From Sipunculus nudus (lineage: Eukaryota > Annelida > Sipuncula > Golfingiida > Sipunculidae), in NCBI GenBank assembly GCA_026874595.1, contig CM049306.1, positions 8,490,519 through 8,554,518 on the forward strand: a stretch of DNA of 64,000 nt, read 5' to 3'. The notes beneath the pieces were generated by a model. It had not been told where the DNA came from and did not search any database. It saw only the letters and a program-made list of their open reading frames with translations. Below, one piece after another: positions 15,201 through 24,066 of the stretch; position 1 is the first letter of the stretch; each line of letters begins with the position of its first letter. A program made the translations under genes and the position numbers.

Positions 15201-18200
15201 GTGTACTGCAGCAGCCAAGTGTTACGGTGGTCTCATGAATAAACTCCCCTCAGGTATTACAAGAATTTACACTCACATGACTATGAAGATAATAGCATAA
15301 ATGCTCTCATGCAAACATGCACAGCTGGATGAGTAACATGAGAAAGCTCACTTTGCAGTTTTAATTTCTTTTTATCATACGGATATTTATCATAAATTCA
15401 AATAATTTCAAATTTAAATACTCTTCAAATATTTTTGGAACATTATATTTAAACATGTTAAAGAATCTCTGGCTAATCACAATATTCTTATTTTTCTGTT
15501 GTGAGAGACATTATGAACTAAATATACCTAAAAAAAATACCTAAAGTTTATATGTTAGTAAAGTTTCATTTTCATGAAAAAAAACATTTGACAAATGTTG
15601 ATTGAATTCTCCCTTAAAGAATTATATTGTGTCAAGTCAATGTTTTTGCCTTTTGTAGGATCAGAGTTGGATAATATTTGTCAAAGCATGCTAGAAAAGT
15701 TAGTCCCCCTCCTGTCCTCGGCTCAAGGTGATAACTGTCAAGGGCAAAGGGCATTGATCCTGTTGTCATGGGTAACAAAAGCCATGGTCATAAGAGGCCA
15801 TAGCTCAGGACAAGAATTCACTGATCAGGTAAGTGATGTTAAAAAATCTAATAACTCTCAAATAACCTTGACTTAACCTTGCTTCATAAGAACATCTCCC
15901 AGTTTTGTTGAATGCTCTCTGATTGACATCCATTTAATAATATTCCAAGACAGACATTTGGGATCACTGATTGACTGAACATCCCACTTTACTGTGGTTA
16001 TAAAGGTTACATTTCTTTACTGTTTTGGCTTTATTGGTCTGTAGCTTCTATAATCCTTGATCATGTCAGTTTGTTCCTGTGAAAATAAACAAACCAGGTT
16101 TGGCTCCAGCTCTCAAAGGTCTATAAAACCTCAGTACACAGTTATCTTGTAAGGGATTGCTGCCACTCCAGACTACATTGATAAAGGGTCATCTTACATT
16201 TAGAATATTTCATTCAGCACTCCAGATATTTATCTGAGTGGCATTTTGATCGATTTTAGTGCTCTAATGATTACTCACTCTGATGGTGTTCCTTCTGTTT
16301 CTGGCTTTAAGTAAGTGATTGGTTGATGTTTATGGCAGACAGAGTATACATGATTGTGGGCAGATATACAGTTCACAGATATGCCCATATGTTAATGCTG
16401 CCTTACTGCCTGTAAAGGAAAACGGTATTTCACAATCCAGAGTTAATCAAGCCCTGTTCTCAGGTTATCCAGCATGAGTATGGTCCATCTGTCAGAGTTT
16501 TACATGTACAAAATCATAAATGATACATATTATGTGAAGTGTAGATTTAACTCAGAGATGTAGGGACTTACTTTGATTCCTTACAGTTGCTGTGCTGTCT
16601 GAGGAACCCAGTGCTAGGACACAAGGCAGCAGAAGCTTTCCACATCATCCTGAACGAGACAGACGACGTAATGACCCCTGCCATGCACGCGGACATCAGA
16701 CTCATGTACAGACAACGGTTCTTTGTGACAGTGCTTCCCAGTCTGGTGGCTGGGATCAAAGACACCGGATCAGGTCTGTTCTGTTAGCATCTGTTACTCT
16801 GGTAACGCAAAGATTATGTATACTGATGATGGCATATTATTTGATATATGTATATTATTTAATAAGTGTAAAATTCCAATATTCCACAATTTAAAATGAA
16901 GTGATCCTCAGAGTGTGTATTTAAAAATGGTAGGGGTTATAATTATATCACCTATTACTTTAGATTTTGTATATCAGTATTTTGAATGGTATTATAACTG
17001 GAATTCGATGACTAATTAAGGATATAAAGGATTGGACTACTAATAGGAGTTTCACAGTATTTGATGATTTTATTAGGTTAGAATTCGATTTATTTCCAGA
17101 TATGAAGCACTTTTACCTGCTTGCTATCTCTCATCTACTGAAACATGTGCCAAAGCAGGTATTGTCCACAGAACTCCCCAAGGTGAGGTGCACAGTGTCA
17201 TAAGTGTATGAACATGTGTAGGTGTATGAGTGAGAGAGATATGATTGTCTCTGGTAATTTATGAAAAAGACAGTGTCTTTTATTTATTTTGCATGATGTA
17301 AGTTGATACGATTTTTGTCTGCTTGCTATAAAATATTTATATTGAGGAACAGTTCAGAAGACTGGTCAACAGTCATGCATAATTCTATATGAGGGGTTAC
17401 AAATATCCATATTAATGTGTGGTGACATTAATCATAGGATAAAATCATCATTGATGCCTATCCCTGGAAACCAGTGTACAATAAGGATTAATTTTGATGC
17501 AAAGCTCTATGGAACATTATACACTTATTATTTGAGGTCTTAGGGGCATTTTAACAAAACTGAATTTTCACTCTTTCCCTTTTTCCATTTATGACTATGG
17601 ATTTGACTGTTTTATTTTCCTGCAGCTGATGCCTCTGCTGGTACAGTCACTACTATGTGAGGACCTGCCACTACAGCTGTCAACGATGACGACTATGTGC
17701 AGCCTCATCACCGAGGCTCCGAGCTTGCTCAGCAGTCATGTGGACTCAATACTTCCTCAGCTGTTTAAATTAGCACAATACAGACCTGCCATGGTGTGTA
17801 GCATTTAGCATTTATATTGCCTTCTGTGTACTTGTATAGTATTTAATGTGTTAAATAATCTGTCAAAATTTAGTCATAATATTGAATTGTTCTTTTATTT
17901 ATAAATTATAATGTGTAGGATCCTGGTTTTACTATTGATAAAAATTTTAATGTCCAACTTTCAAAAGCATTTTTTATGTCCCAGTTTCTTATCTTCATCA
18001 GTATTTTTTTTGTGCTAACAATATTCTTCCCTTAGCTGTAATTAAAGGTAAGGTAAATTATTAAGATCATAAATATATTATGGTGGAGATAAAAATGTAG
18101 ATGCTTTTTCATTCAATATTTGCTTTAAATTAAGAGCCTCACTCTTTAAAATTGACAATTACTAATGTTCAATCTATTTAGTTTGTCTGAATATATGTTC

Positions 18201-19451
18201 CTATTTTACAGGCTGTGAGGATAGCTGCCCTGCAGTGTTTATCCAAAATGACCAACTTGCCCCACTCTGTGGTTTACCCATATCAGAAAAAGGCAATCCG
18301 AGTTATTGGCCTTGTCCTTGATGACCACAAAAGACTAGTCCGCAGAGAAGCAGTGCAGGCCCGCAGTGAATGGTAATTATAAAGTTTAACAATTTCCCAA
18401 GGTTAACATTTCTGTGAGCAAAAGATAGGATAGGCAGGATAGACTTTGCTGACTTGTTAAGAGACAAGAAATGAACCCCAGATTTATTATTATACTCTGA
18501 AAGAACATGTGGAAGGGAAACTAAAGTCGATAGAATTCAGTTTTGTTATTCCTGATGCATTTAAATTAATGGTTATAATATAAAATACATTATGGAAGTC
18601 CTGTAAATTATTACATAAGAATTAATAATAAGATGAACTAAATGCTGTCACTCATTAGTCCTTTGTGCAATACTAGGGCCTTTTGCAAAAGAAAATCTGA
18701 TTAACTTGTGCACCTTAAAGGATCCTCTGTTTTCTGATAATAAATCATTTTTAGCTCAGCTGACTATAAGTCATCTGAGCTATAGTCGTGGTCCATTGTC
18801 CGTCGTCCGTCCGTAGATGTGGCACGTTTTGAAACCGTAAGACCTAGGAATCCAAAATTCGGCATAATGTAAGATGTCCCCAAGATCTCCTACCAAGCCG
18901 AAAACTGGATCTTTGCGACTTAGTCCTATGAGAAATTAAGGAAAAACCTCAATTTTTTTATTAAAAACCTAATTTAACACTTCAGGACCACCTAATATCA
19001 AAACCACTTATCTTTTTTTCCTTATATTTGCCATAAATATTCCTCTGTATAGTTCCTATGTACATGCCAGAAATAAGGTCTGTATTATATAATTTGAAAA
19101 AGTTATGGGCTCAAACATAATGTATTTGTAAAAAATCAGGAAAGATATTTGATCACTTAACACAAAACATGTTAAAACTAAGGACTTTTTTTCAGGCGGC
19201 CATTTTGACAAACAGTAAAAATGTGTAACTGAATGTGGATGGCTGCATATGTGTGGAAGTTTTATAGTCACTTTTTGCAAAATAGCATTTGCAAAACTGT
19301 GGTTCATCTTACTTGCCTCTGGACGTGTTTTTTGTTATAAACAAATGGATATAAACAATACAAACAGCCCGTCTACTGTGGGTTATATATCCTGTAACTG
19401 ATCACCAATACTTTGTCTTTCAGGTTTCTTCTAGGGACTAACCAGAAATAG
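269..19451 (+). CDS. MMS19: MMS19 homologue, cytosolic iron-sulfur assembly adaptor (3' part, 17 exons)
   Basis: MMS19 is a HEAT-repeat scaffold of the cytosolic iron-sulfur targeting complex (with CIAO1 and CIAO2B) that passes clusters to helicases and polymerases such as XPD. Coding exons, each with AG/GT borders and consistent phase: 269-358, 2689-2737, 3277-3431, 4729-4795, 5419-5626, 6217-6314, 6713-6847, 7625-7868 (acceptor could be 7628), 13801-13903, 14682-14756, 15127-15253, 15659-15828, 16587-16773, 17100-17182, 17626-17793, 18212-18372, 19424-19451 (TAG at 19449). They sum to 2148 nt, an exact 715 codons plus stop, roughly the last 70% of a family of about 1030 residues. Segments close to vertebrate MMS19 include HLCEPD, LLVEQFHKH, AAKCYGGLMNKLP, MYRQRFF, RIAALQCL, DDHKRLVRREAV and the terminal EWFLLG. 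No catalytic residues are expected; the sequence is alpha-helical repeat throughout. Introns carry most of the repeats described below. The N-terminal exons lie outside the window. Confidence 0.95.
549..2562 (+). mobile_element. DIRS-like tyrosine-recombinase retroelement, internally deleted and frameshifted
   Basis: This element lies in the MMS19 intron 359-2688. From about 700 to 2140 it encodes, in broken frames, the tail of a reverse transcriptase, an RNase H domain (motifs FTDASRMGWG, LELRAVHRAL and VMTDNTTVLAYINRQGG) and a DIRS-type tyrosine recombinase (HEVRAIASS gives the H-x-x-R box; the tyrosine-bearing end TFTQFYLKD is in a different frame). A frame change lies near 800-840 and another near 1950. 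Gag and most of the RT are absent: the left terminal repeat is joined directly to the RT tail near 600. The ends are diagnostic. The left repeat (about 550-600), the right inverted repeat (about 2483-2562) and an internal region (about 2209-2307) that is complementary to both ends joined together are the split-repeat arrangement of DIRS elements. No target duplication is seen, as expected for this group. The copy is inactive. Confidence 0.9.
2209..2307 (+). repeat. DIRS internal complementary region (ICR)
   Basis: The first half (ctcattaatacag... to ...tacgtaataaaa, 2209-2254) is the reverse complement of the left terminus at about 550-597. The second half (from aaccccccattcccctcccc at 2255) is the reverse complement of the right terminus at 2483-2562. 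This is the template for circular-junction formation in DIRS replication (known for the group) and fixes the element ends. Confidence 0.85.
3039..3121 (+). repeat. 13-bp tandem repeat, about 6 copies
   Basis: Six near-perfect head-to-tail copies of TACACATTGTATC, ending at ...tctacacca. It lies in the MMS19 intron 2738-3276. No other function is seen. Confidence 0.9.
3491..3760 (+). mobile_element. SINE with tRNA-like head and tandemly duplicated A-box region
   Basis: Positions about 3608-3680 resemble a tRNA-derived SINE head. GTCGCTGATTGGTTAATGCA fits a pol III A box and D-arm, followed by CTGGACTACAGAGCAGAAGG and a B-box-like GGTTCAGACCC. Immediately upstream the A-box segment (taggatgtcgctgattggttaatac) is repeated, giving five copies in total. 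They are spaced alternately 28 and 32 bp because ATGGGG is present or absent in the linker. The body downstream of about 3690 is not recognised and the 3' border is uncertain. It lies in the MMS19 intron 3432-4728. Confidence 0.6.
4961..5144. mobile_element. MITE, pogo/Tigger-like ends (CAGTGAAACCT)
   Basis: Terminal inverted repeats of about 26 bp pair CAGTGAAACCTTGTTGTGTC at the left with the reverse complement of GACACAATGAGGTTTCACTG at the right. TA flanks both ends. TTCGACA motifs recur inside. There is no coding capacity. Assignment to the pogo group rests only on the CAGT start and TA target. Confidence 0.7.
6957..7244 (+). mobile_element. PIF/Harbinger-like MITE, copy A
   Basis: The element is bounded by direct TTA at 6954-6956 and 7245-7247. 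Terminal inverted repeats begin GGCCAAAAAAAA and extend into AAGGTATGGTTCTCAGGCA, about 35 bp with a few mismatches. The interior has GC-rich CCGCCCGC and CCCCCCGCAT blocks. A second, inverted copy lies at 30319-30655. A TTA duplication and GGCC ends fit PIF/Harbinger non-autonomous elements. It lies in the MMS19 intron 6848-7624. Confidence 0.8.
8637..10960 (+). repeat. 50-bp minisatellite, about 46 copies
   Basis: Head-to-tail copies of a 50-bp unit beginning TTTACCTGGTGACTGTGACT and ending TGACTGTTGGTGCTG. Divergence is mostly single substitutions (tttacc/ttcacc, gttggt/gatggt/gtttgt). A few units are shortened by 6 bp (near 8991 and 9541, losing one ACTGTG) or by 8 bp (near 10085). The array fills part of the large MMS19 intron 7869-13800. 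The 50-bp period is not a multiple of three, so it is not coding. The flank at 8620-8636 is a small TTGGC repeat. Confidence 0.95.
11362..11830 (+). repeat. Degenerate tandem repeat, about 158-bp period, truncated AGCTCAG-type element
   Basis: It starts with AAGTCATCTGAGCTTTAGC, the right arm of the AGCTCAG hairpin seen intact at 18753 and 24067. Three diverged units follow, marked by GGCACAAATTGTAACTG-like boxes near 11432, 11590 and 11748, each followed by a GACCTA/GACCTGG box. It is an old truncated relative of the 24.1-26.6 kb element. Confidence 0.55.
11976..13711 (+). mobile_element. Hairpin-ended element with 280-bp internal array (GTATCCGC type)
   Basis: The 5' hairpin at 11976-12005 is GTATCCGCCAAAAC, loop GAA, GTTTTGCGGATAC, a 13-bp stem with one bulge. 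A CCG microsatellite follows, then about five units of roughly 280 bp (phase marker ATATCTCGGGAACCG near 12208, 12488, 12769, 13048 and 13329). Two alternating subtypes, CCACACATAA versus GCAGACATCCAAGC, make a roughly 560-bp dimer pattern. Every unit carries GGTGGCGCCACC twice. The block closes with TTTTGGCGGATAC and a perfect hairpin GTAGTCG-CTTGT-CGACTAC at 13693-13711, 90 bp before the next MMS19 exon. No open protein frame of interest is seen. Confidence 0.7.
18753..19350 (+). mobile_element. AGCTCAG-hairpin repeat element
   Basis: The 5' end is a hairpin, AGCTCAGCTGAC / TATAA / GTCATCTGAGCT (18753-18781), followed by TATAGTCG and a GTCCGTCGTCCGTCC run. A related copy lies inverted at about 21590-21826. 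Its tail (19250-19380) resembles 32300-32440 (boxes TTTGCAAAACTGTGGTT and CAAACAGCCCGTCT). It is non-coding and lies in the last MMS19 intron. The right border is not resolved. Confidence 0.6.
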
Positions 19452-19730
19452 GGAACATCTATAGCTGTATCAGACAACTACAACACCTGAAGATTCAACA
19501 CCTTACTTTTCACAGTGGTATCAAATGACTACCGGTAACTGTGTAGCACGGCCAGTGTCAAGATCTGAGGATGATCAAGTGGTTATATGTTTGTGTGTGG
19601 GGGTTTGTAAGTTGATGAACCATGCATACAAACACAGATCTCAGGTGGACTCGGCTCTCTCCCTAGCTGTCACAAGGATATATGTACATATTTTTTATTA
19701 GAAATATATTATATATTTTGGCTTTATCCA

Positions 19731-19748
19731 TTTTATATATATATATTA

Positions 19749-19800
<52 letters not shown>
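19731..19800. repeat. (TA)n microsatellite
   Basis: A nearly pure TA run in the probable MMS19 3' UTR, immediately before a CAGTG-type MITE. Confidence 0.9.
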
Positions 19801-19803
<3 letters not shown>

Positions 19804-19823
19804 TACATACATATATACATATA

Positions 19824-19990
19824 CAGAGAAATCTCACCTGACAACCACCCTGCTATGATGACCATCCCTCTAAAATGATCACTTTCTCTCTGACTATGTA
19901 AATCATCATGAAACCTCCCACTTCACCAACCCTGCTTTCAGGACCACAATGGCTGATCCCACAGGTGACTGTGTTAACAAGATTTCACTG
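19824..19990. mobile_element. MITE with CAGTG-type ends, copy 2
   Basis: The left end CAGAGAAATCTCACCT pairs with the right end AAGATTTCACTG. TA flanks both sides. It has the same end type as 4961-5144 but a different interior. It is non-coding. Confidence 0.55.
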
Positions 19991-20689
19991 TATATATACG
20001 TACCGGTATATATATATGAACTTGCTTGAGTGAAACCCTTGCTGATGTATATCATATCATGACCAAGCAAATCTCACTTGTGTGAAACCTTGGATGTGAA
20101 ATATTTTTTTGCAAGTCTCCGCTTTAACACAGTTGGGTGTTACTGTACACACACTCACACACACATATATGTGCTTACATTCCCTTGCTCATTCTTCCTC
20201 TTGTCATTTGATATTCATATATTTTTACTCCCATATTCTTACACAAATACGCAAAATAATAAGCATACAGAAACACTTAAAATAATCAAGCAAGCATATA
20301 AACTCATGATAAATTAGTATATTCACCAGTCAAAGAAAATGTCCTGTATTTTGTAACACCGAATCATGATTGAATAATTTGGTCATACTATATATTTGGA
20401 TTGCTACATATGATCCTATATATGTTTTATTGCTGACAGCTCATAAAAATGAAATTTTTTGTTGAATGACTGTAAGAGAAAAAACATATATATCTCTGTT
20501 GCCATAGGAAATAAATACACTACTGCTTTATAGTGTTTGTGCTGTTATTGTTTGGAATGTCTGGATGTTTTGTTTGATTGACAGCAAACTATCAAGTTTG
20601 TTTGCTTCCGGCCTCTATTGACCATTGTCAATGTGTATCCACTAATTTTTGTGTAGTTCTTTTTATACACTTGTGTACGAAGGGACGTA

Positions 20690-21125
20690 TTATGGTATAC
20701 CCACCGTCTGTCCATAACTTTGAATGTCCCCGCAATAACTAACCAGGTGCTCTGATGAATTTTCACAAAACTCATCATAACTCAGTAGATTATCTTGTCT
20801 GAGTTTGATTTTAGGCAAAATCCACACATATTTAATGAGGTCAGAGGTCATAAGGCTACTTTGTGGTGTCGCCACAATAACTGATCAGGAAAATGATGGA
20901 TTTTGATGAAACTGAACAGAAATAAAAATCAATATAATATCTTGCCTATGTTCGATTCCTGCAAAATCCATGCATATAAAATGAGGTGAGATGTCACCAG
21001 ACTTTGGTGATGAGTCAACAAAATTCTTATGGATATTCATGAAACTCAGTATGAATATTAATCAATACAATTTCTCACCTGAATTTAATTTTCAGCAAAA
21101 TTCACACATTTTTTAAAAGGGTAAT
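20690..21125. repeat. Degenerate tandem repeat, about 140-bp period, 3 units
   Basis: Boxes of the type GATTTTAGGCAAAATCCACA recur near 20808, 20956 and 21090. Each is preceded by an AAACTCA/AAACTGA-like box and by a TCTTGTCTGAGTTTG-like box. It resembles the internal arrays of the hairpin-ended elements but no end hairpin is clear. Confidence 0.4.
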
Positions 21126-21589
21126 TATATTATTACCAACTTGAAATGGCTATTCATGAATGGAACTCGAAACCTGTGTTATGTGGAGGAGCAGCAATGA
21201 GTCAATGACCCGGGTGGCGCATTTAAAATAAATCTCCCGCAGTAAGCCTGCATTATCATATGTTTGCATAAAATAACAAATTATCATATTTAATGTGTGA
21301 CATTACTGCTAATTCTTTCTCATTGAGTCATTAATAAAAATATGTGCGGTGGTTACTGGAGTCTGTCAAAAAGGAACAGTAATCAAATTCAAGCAGTTTG
21401 GGTCCGTCTTCACCAAAGTATTTTTGTATACTTAAATCTTCCATTGAAACCATCATTTACAAAGCTGCTTCATTTAGGAACTTTCTTCTGATTTATATCA
21501 GCGACGGGTGTTTTTATCGGTATAAATATTGGAAATTAGTTTTTGGGGTCCAGGATTAGTGGGGTCCAGGTTTTACACACTGCTGCTGT

Positions 21590-21826
21590 TTTCAAAGTGA
21601 GCAGTTTTGAAGTGCAACAATAGGTTTTTCCTGGAAAATCAAGGTTTTTCCTTAATTTCTCAAAGGAACAAAGTCACATATGCAGTGACCCAGTTTCATG
21701 TTAAAAAGGAAAACTTAGGGACATGTAACTCTACGTTGAATTTCGGATTTAAAAAAGTTCCCTGTGAAAGGACAGACAGACGACGGGCTAAGGGCCATGA
21801 CTATAGCTCAGATGACTTATATTCAA
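21590..21826 (-). mobile_element. AGCTCAG-type element, inverted and truncated
   Basis: On the minus strand it reads TATAAGTCATCTGAGCTATAGTC, then a GTCGTCTGTCTGTC run, then boxes matching 18753-18960 (for example GAGAAATTAAGGAAAAACC). The left hairpin arm is lost. Together with 18753 it forms an inverted pair about 3 kb apart around the MMS19 last exon. Confidence 0.55.
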
Positions 21827-22763
21827 GTTTCTGAAGACCATGTCAAGTATTGTATACATTAAGCAAACCAAGTACAGAAGTAGACAGTGAGTGTCCATGC
21901 TATCATGTAACTTGATTGGGAGCTTCAACTGAGCTAGCCTCAGTAAAGTTTGCAATAAAAGAATTTCCTGTTAATGTCTGCTTTTATGAAATTGTGAAGG
22001 AAGTGAGCAGTCTCACTGACTGCAAAAAAATATTAATGAAAACTTTTTTGAGATAGAACTGCCACTTTGGTGTGTACTTTCATAATCCTGTATCTCTTTT
22101 AAAGCAGACAGGACCTTCGTAAGTTGTAAAGTCAGTGCTCTTTACCATTCAAGACTTAGGTAAACTTTATTTTAGAAATTAAATTTCAGCCAAACCGACC
22201 ATATATCCAACATTGTTTGAGAGATTTTTATGAATATTACAAACATATTAATAAAATTTAATATCTAACATACCTCTGAGACCTCTCTCTTTATTTGTCC
22301 TGGTGCATATACAAAAAAACATTAAACATTTGTTCATTGACACTTCACAGATTTAGCTTCTGGACTTCAAAGTCAGTTTATATATGTATTATTTAAATAC
22401 TTTGACCATGTCATTTTAGACCAATGAAACAGGTCTTTATGATAACTTATTGCATGTGGCTTACATAGGTGTAGAATAAACTACATGTATATATGCAGTA
22501 TAGACTTATAAATAATATTGCCGAAAACAGCAATAACATTTTGTTGTTATCAAATTCAACTATTTACAAAAATGTAACCTTTTCTTTTGGCTAGGATAAT
22601 CAGTTTCTGTCACAGGCATTAGGCAAATTCAGCTAAATGCCATGACCCATCAGTCCTGGTCTCATTCTTGTTAATAAAACCTTTATTGCATCTCACTTTA
22701 TTTGGAATCTATCTGCCAATTTATGATAATATTGCCAATTTTGAACCAGACTACAGACTTTTA

Positions 22764-24062
22764 TAGGGAACCTGTGAGCTTATGCAATGGTGGGGCGTCG
22801 TCCGTGTAGGGTCGTCTGTACGTAAACCACAACTAACTCAAAAACAGCAGGAGCTAGCATCACCAAATTTTTTGCAAATAAACAGTCATCTGAAACACTC
22901 TATTTTTGTTTATTTTTTTCTAACTGCATTTTCTGAGATTTTATAGGAAAAAAGATAAAAAAGCTTTAAAAATCTTCTTCTCCAAAACTGTCCAGCCAAA
23001 TTGTCAAATATTTCACAGAAATGATCCCTGGAACAATCTTTCTTAAGTTCGTTCAAATGGTTCCAGTTTGGAGATTTTTGGCCGAGTTACAGGAGGTTGA
23101 ACTTCGTCATCTGTCCAAAAAAACTCACTAAAATTAAAATATCAGAAACCGCTAGAGCTATCATCACCAAATTTATGCCATTGTTTGTCACACATGTCAT
23201 ATCTGAAATTGAGGTATTGGTGGCATTGATCTGTTTTTTACAAGCGAAAAGGTAATTTTAGACTCTTCTAGCTTATACACTGTTTAATGATGAAACTGTT
23301 AAGCTGATTGGTTTAAACTTTACAAGAATTATTCTATGGTAGGGTTCTGCCAGTTTTATAGATTTTATATAGATTTTATAGGTTTTATAAAGATTGGGTA
23401 AATGCAGCTTTAAAAAGCAGTGTAGCCAATTGTAAAAAGGCTTTCTGTGTTTGAAAACAGATTTGACAACATGCTGAGTTTCAGCAGCCAAGTCAAGAGG
23501 TCACTCAGTACAACCAGGTAGGGTCCAGACATCACCATGGCAACTGACCTGGCTCTGTCTGGTGTCTAGACACAGATTCCCAGATTATTGGAACTATATC
23601 TTTCAACTGTTTGTGCAATGGTGTGGTGTTGTCCGTCTTCCGTTGTCCGTCATATCTATCCCAAAAAGGGCAGGAGCTAGCATCACCAAATTTAAAAAAA
23701 AAAAACATTCTATCAGATTTTGCTTATTTCTTGGCTGACTGCATTTTCTTAGATTTTATAGGGAAGAAGCTAAAACATTAAAGAAGTTCTTCTCCTTAAC
23801 CATGCTGCCATATTGTCCCTTCATCTGTCCCAATAATCCTCCCTGGGAAAAAGAACATATCCGAAATATCCTGACTGATACATCCTAGTTTTAAAATGTC
23901 CTAGTCCGAAACTTGCAGGTCTGAAAGGTCCATTTTGCTGAAATCATAATGACTAAGGTAGATATGCAGGACATAAGAGGATCAATATTAAATTTTTAAA
24001 AAAAACCTCCATTCATACTCCAAAACTTTGCACAGGTTCACATTAGGCCTGTAGGCCTTGTT
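22764..24062 (+). mobile_element. Composite repeat ending in hairpin plus GCCTTGTT
   Basis: The start GGAACCTGTGAGCTTATGCAATGGTG, followed by GTCGTCCGT, is shared with 46482 and 49334. A partial second start occurs near 23610 (GCAATGGTGTGGTGTTGTCCG), so this is a nested or tandem copy. Diagnostic box AGGAGCTAGCATCACCAAATTT occurs at about 22850 and 23671. It ends with CATTAGGCC-TGTA-GGCCTTGTT at 24041-24062 and directly abuts the next element. It is non-coding. Confidence 0.6.
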
Positions 24063-24066
24063 TTTT

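Larger units (their letters stand above)
19452..20515 (+). other. Probable MMS19 3' UTR with TA microsatellite and a MITE
   Basis: This stretch after the MMS19 stop has no further coding. It holds a long AT run (about 19731-19800), a CAGTG-type MITE (19824-19990) and a short CA run near 20145. The first canonical AATAAA downstream is at 20510-20515 and could be the polyadenylation signal. The true cleavage site cannot be fixed without transcripts. Confidence 0.5.
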
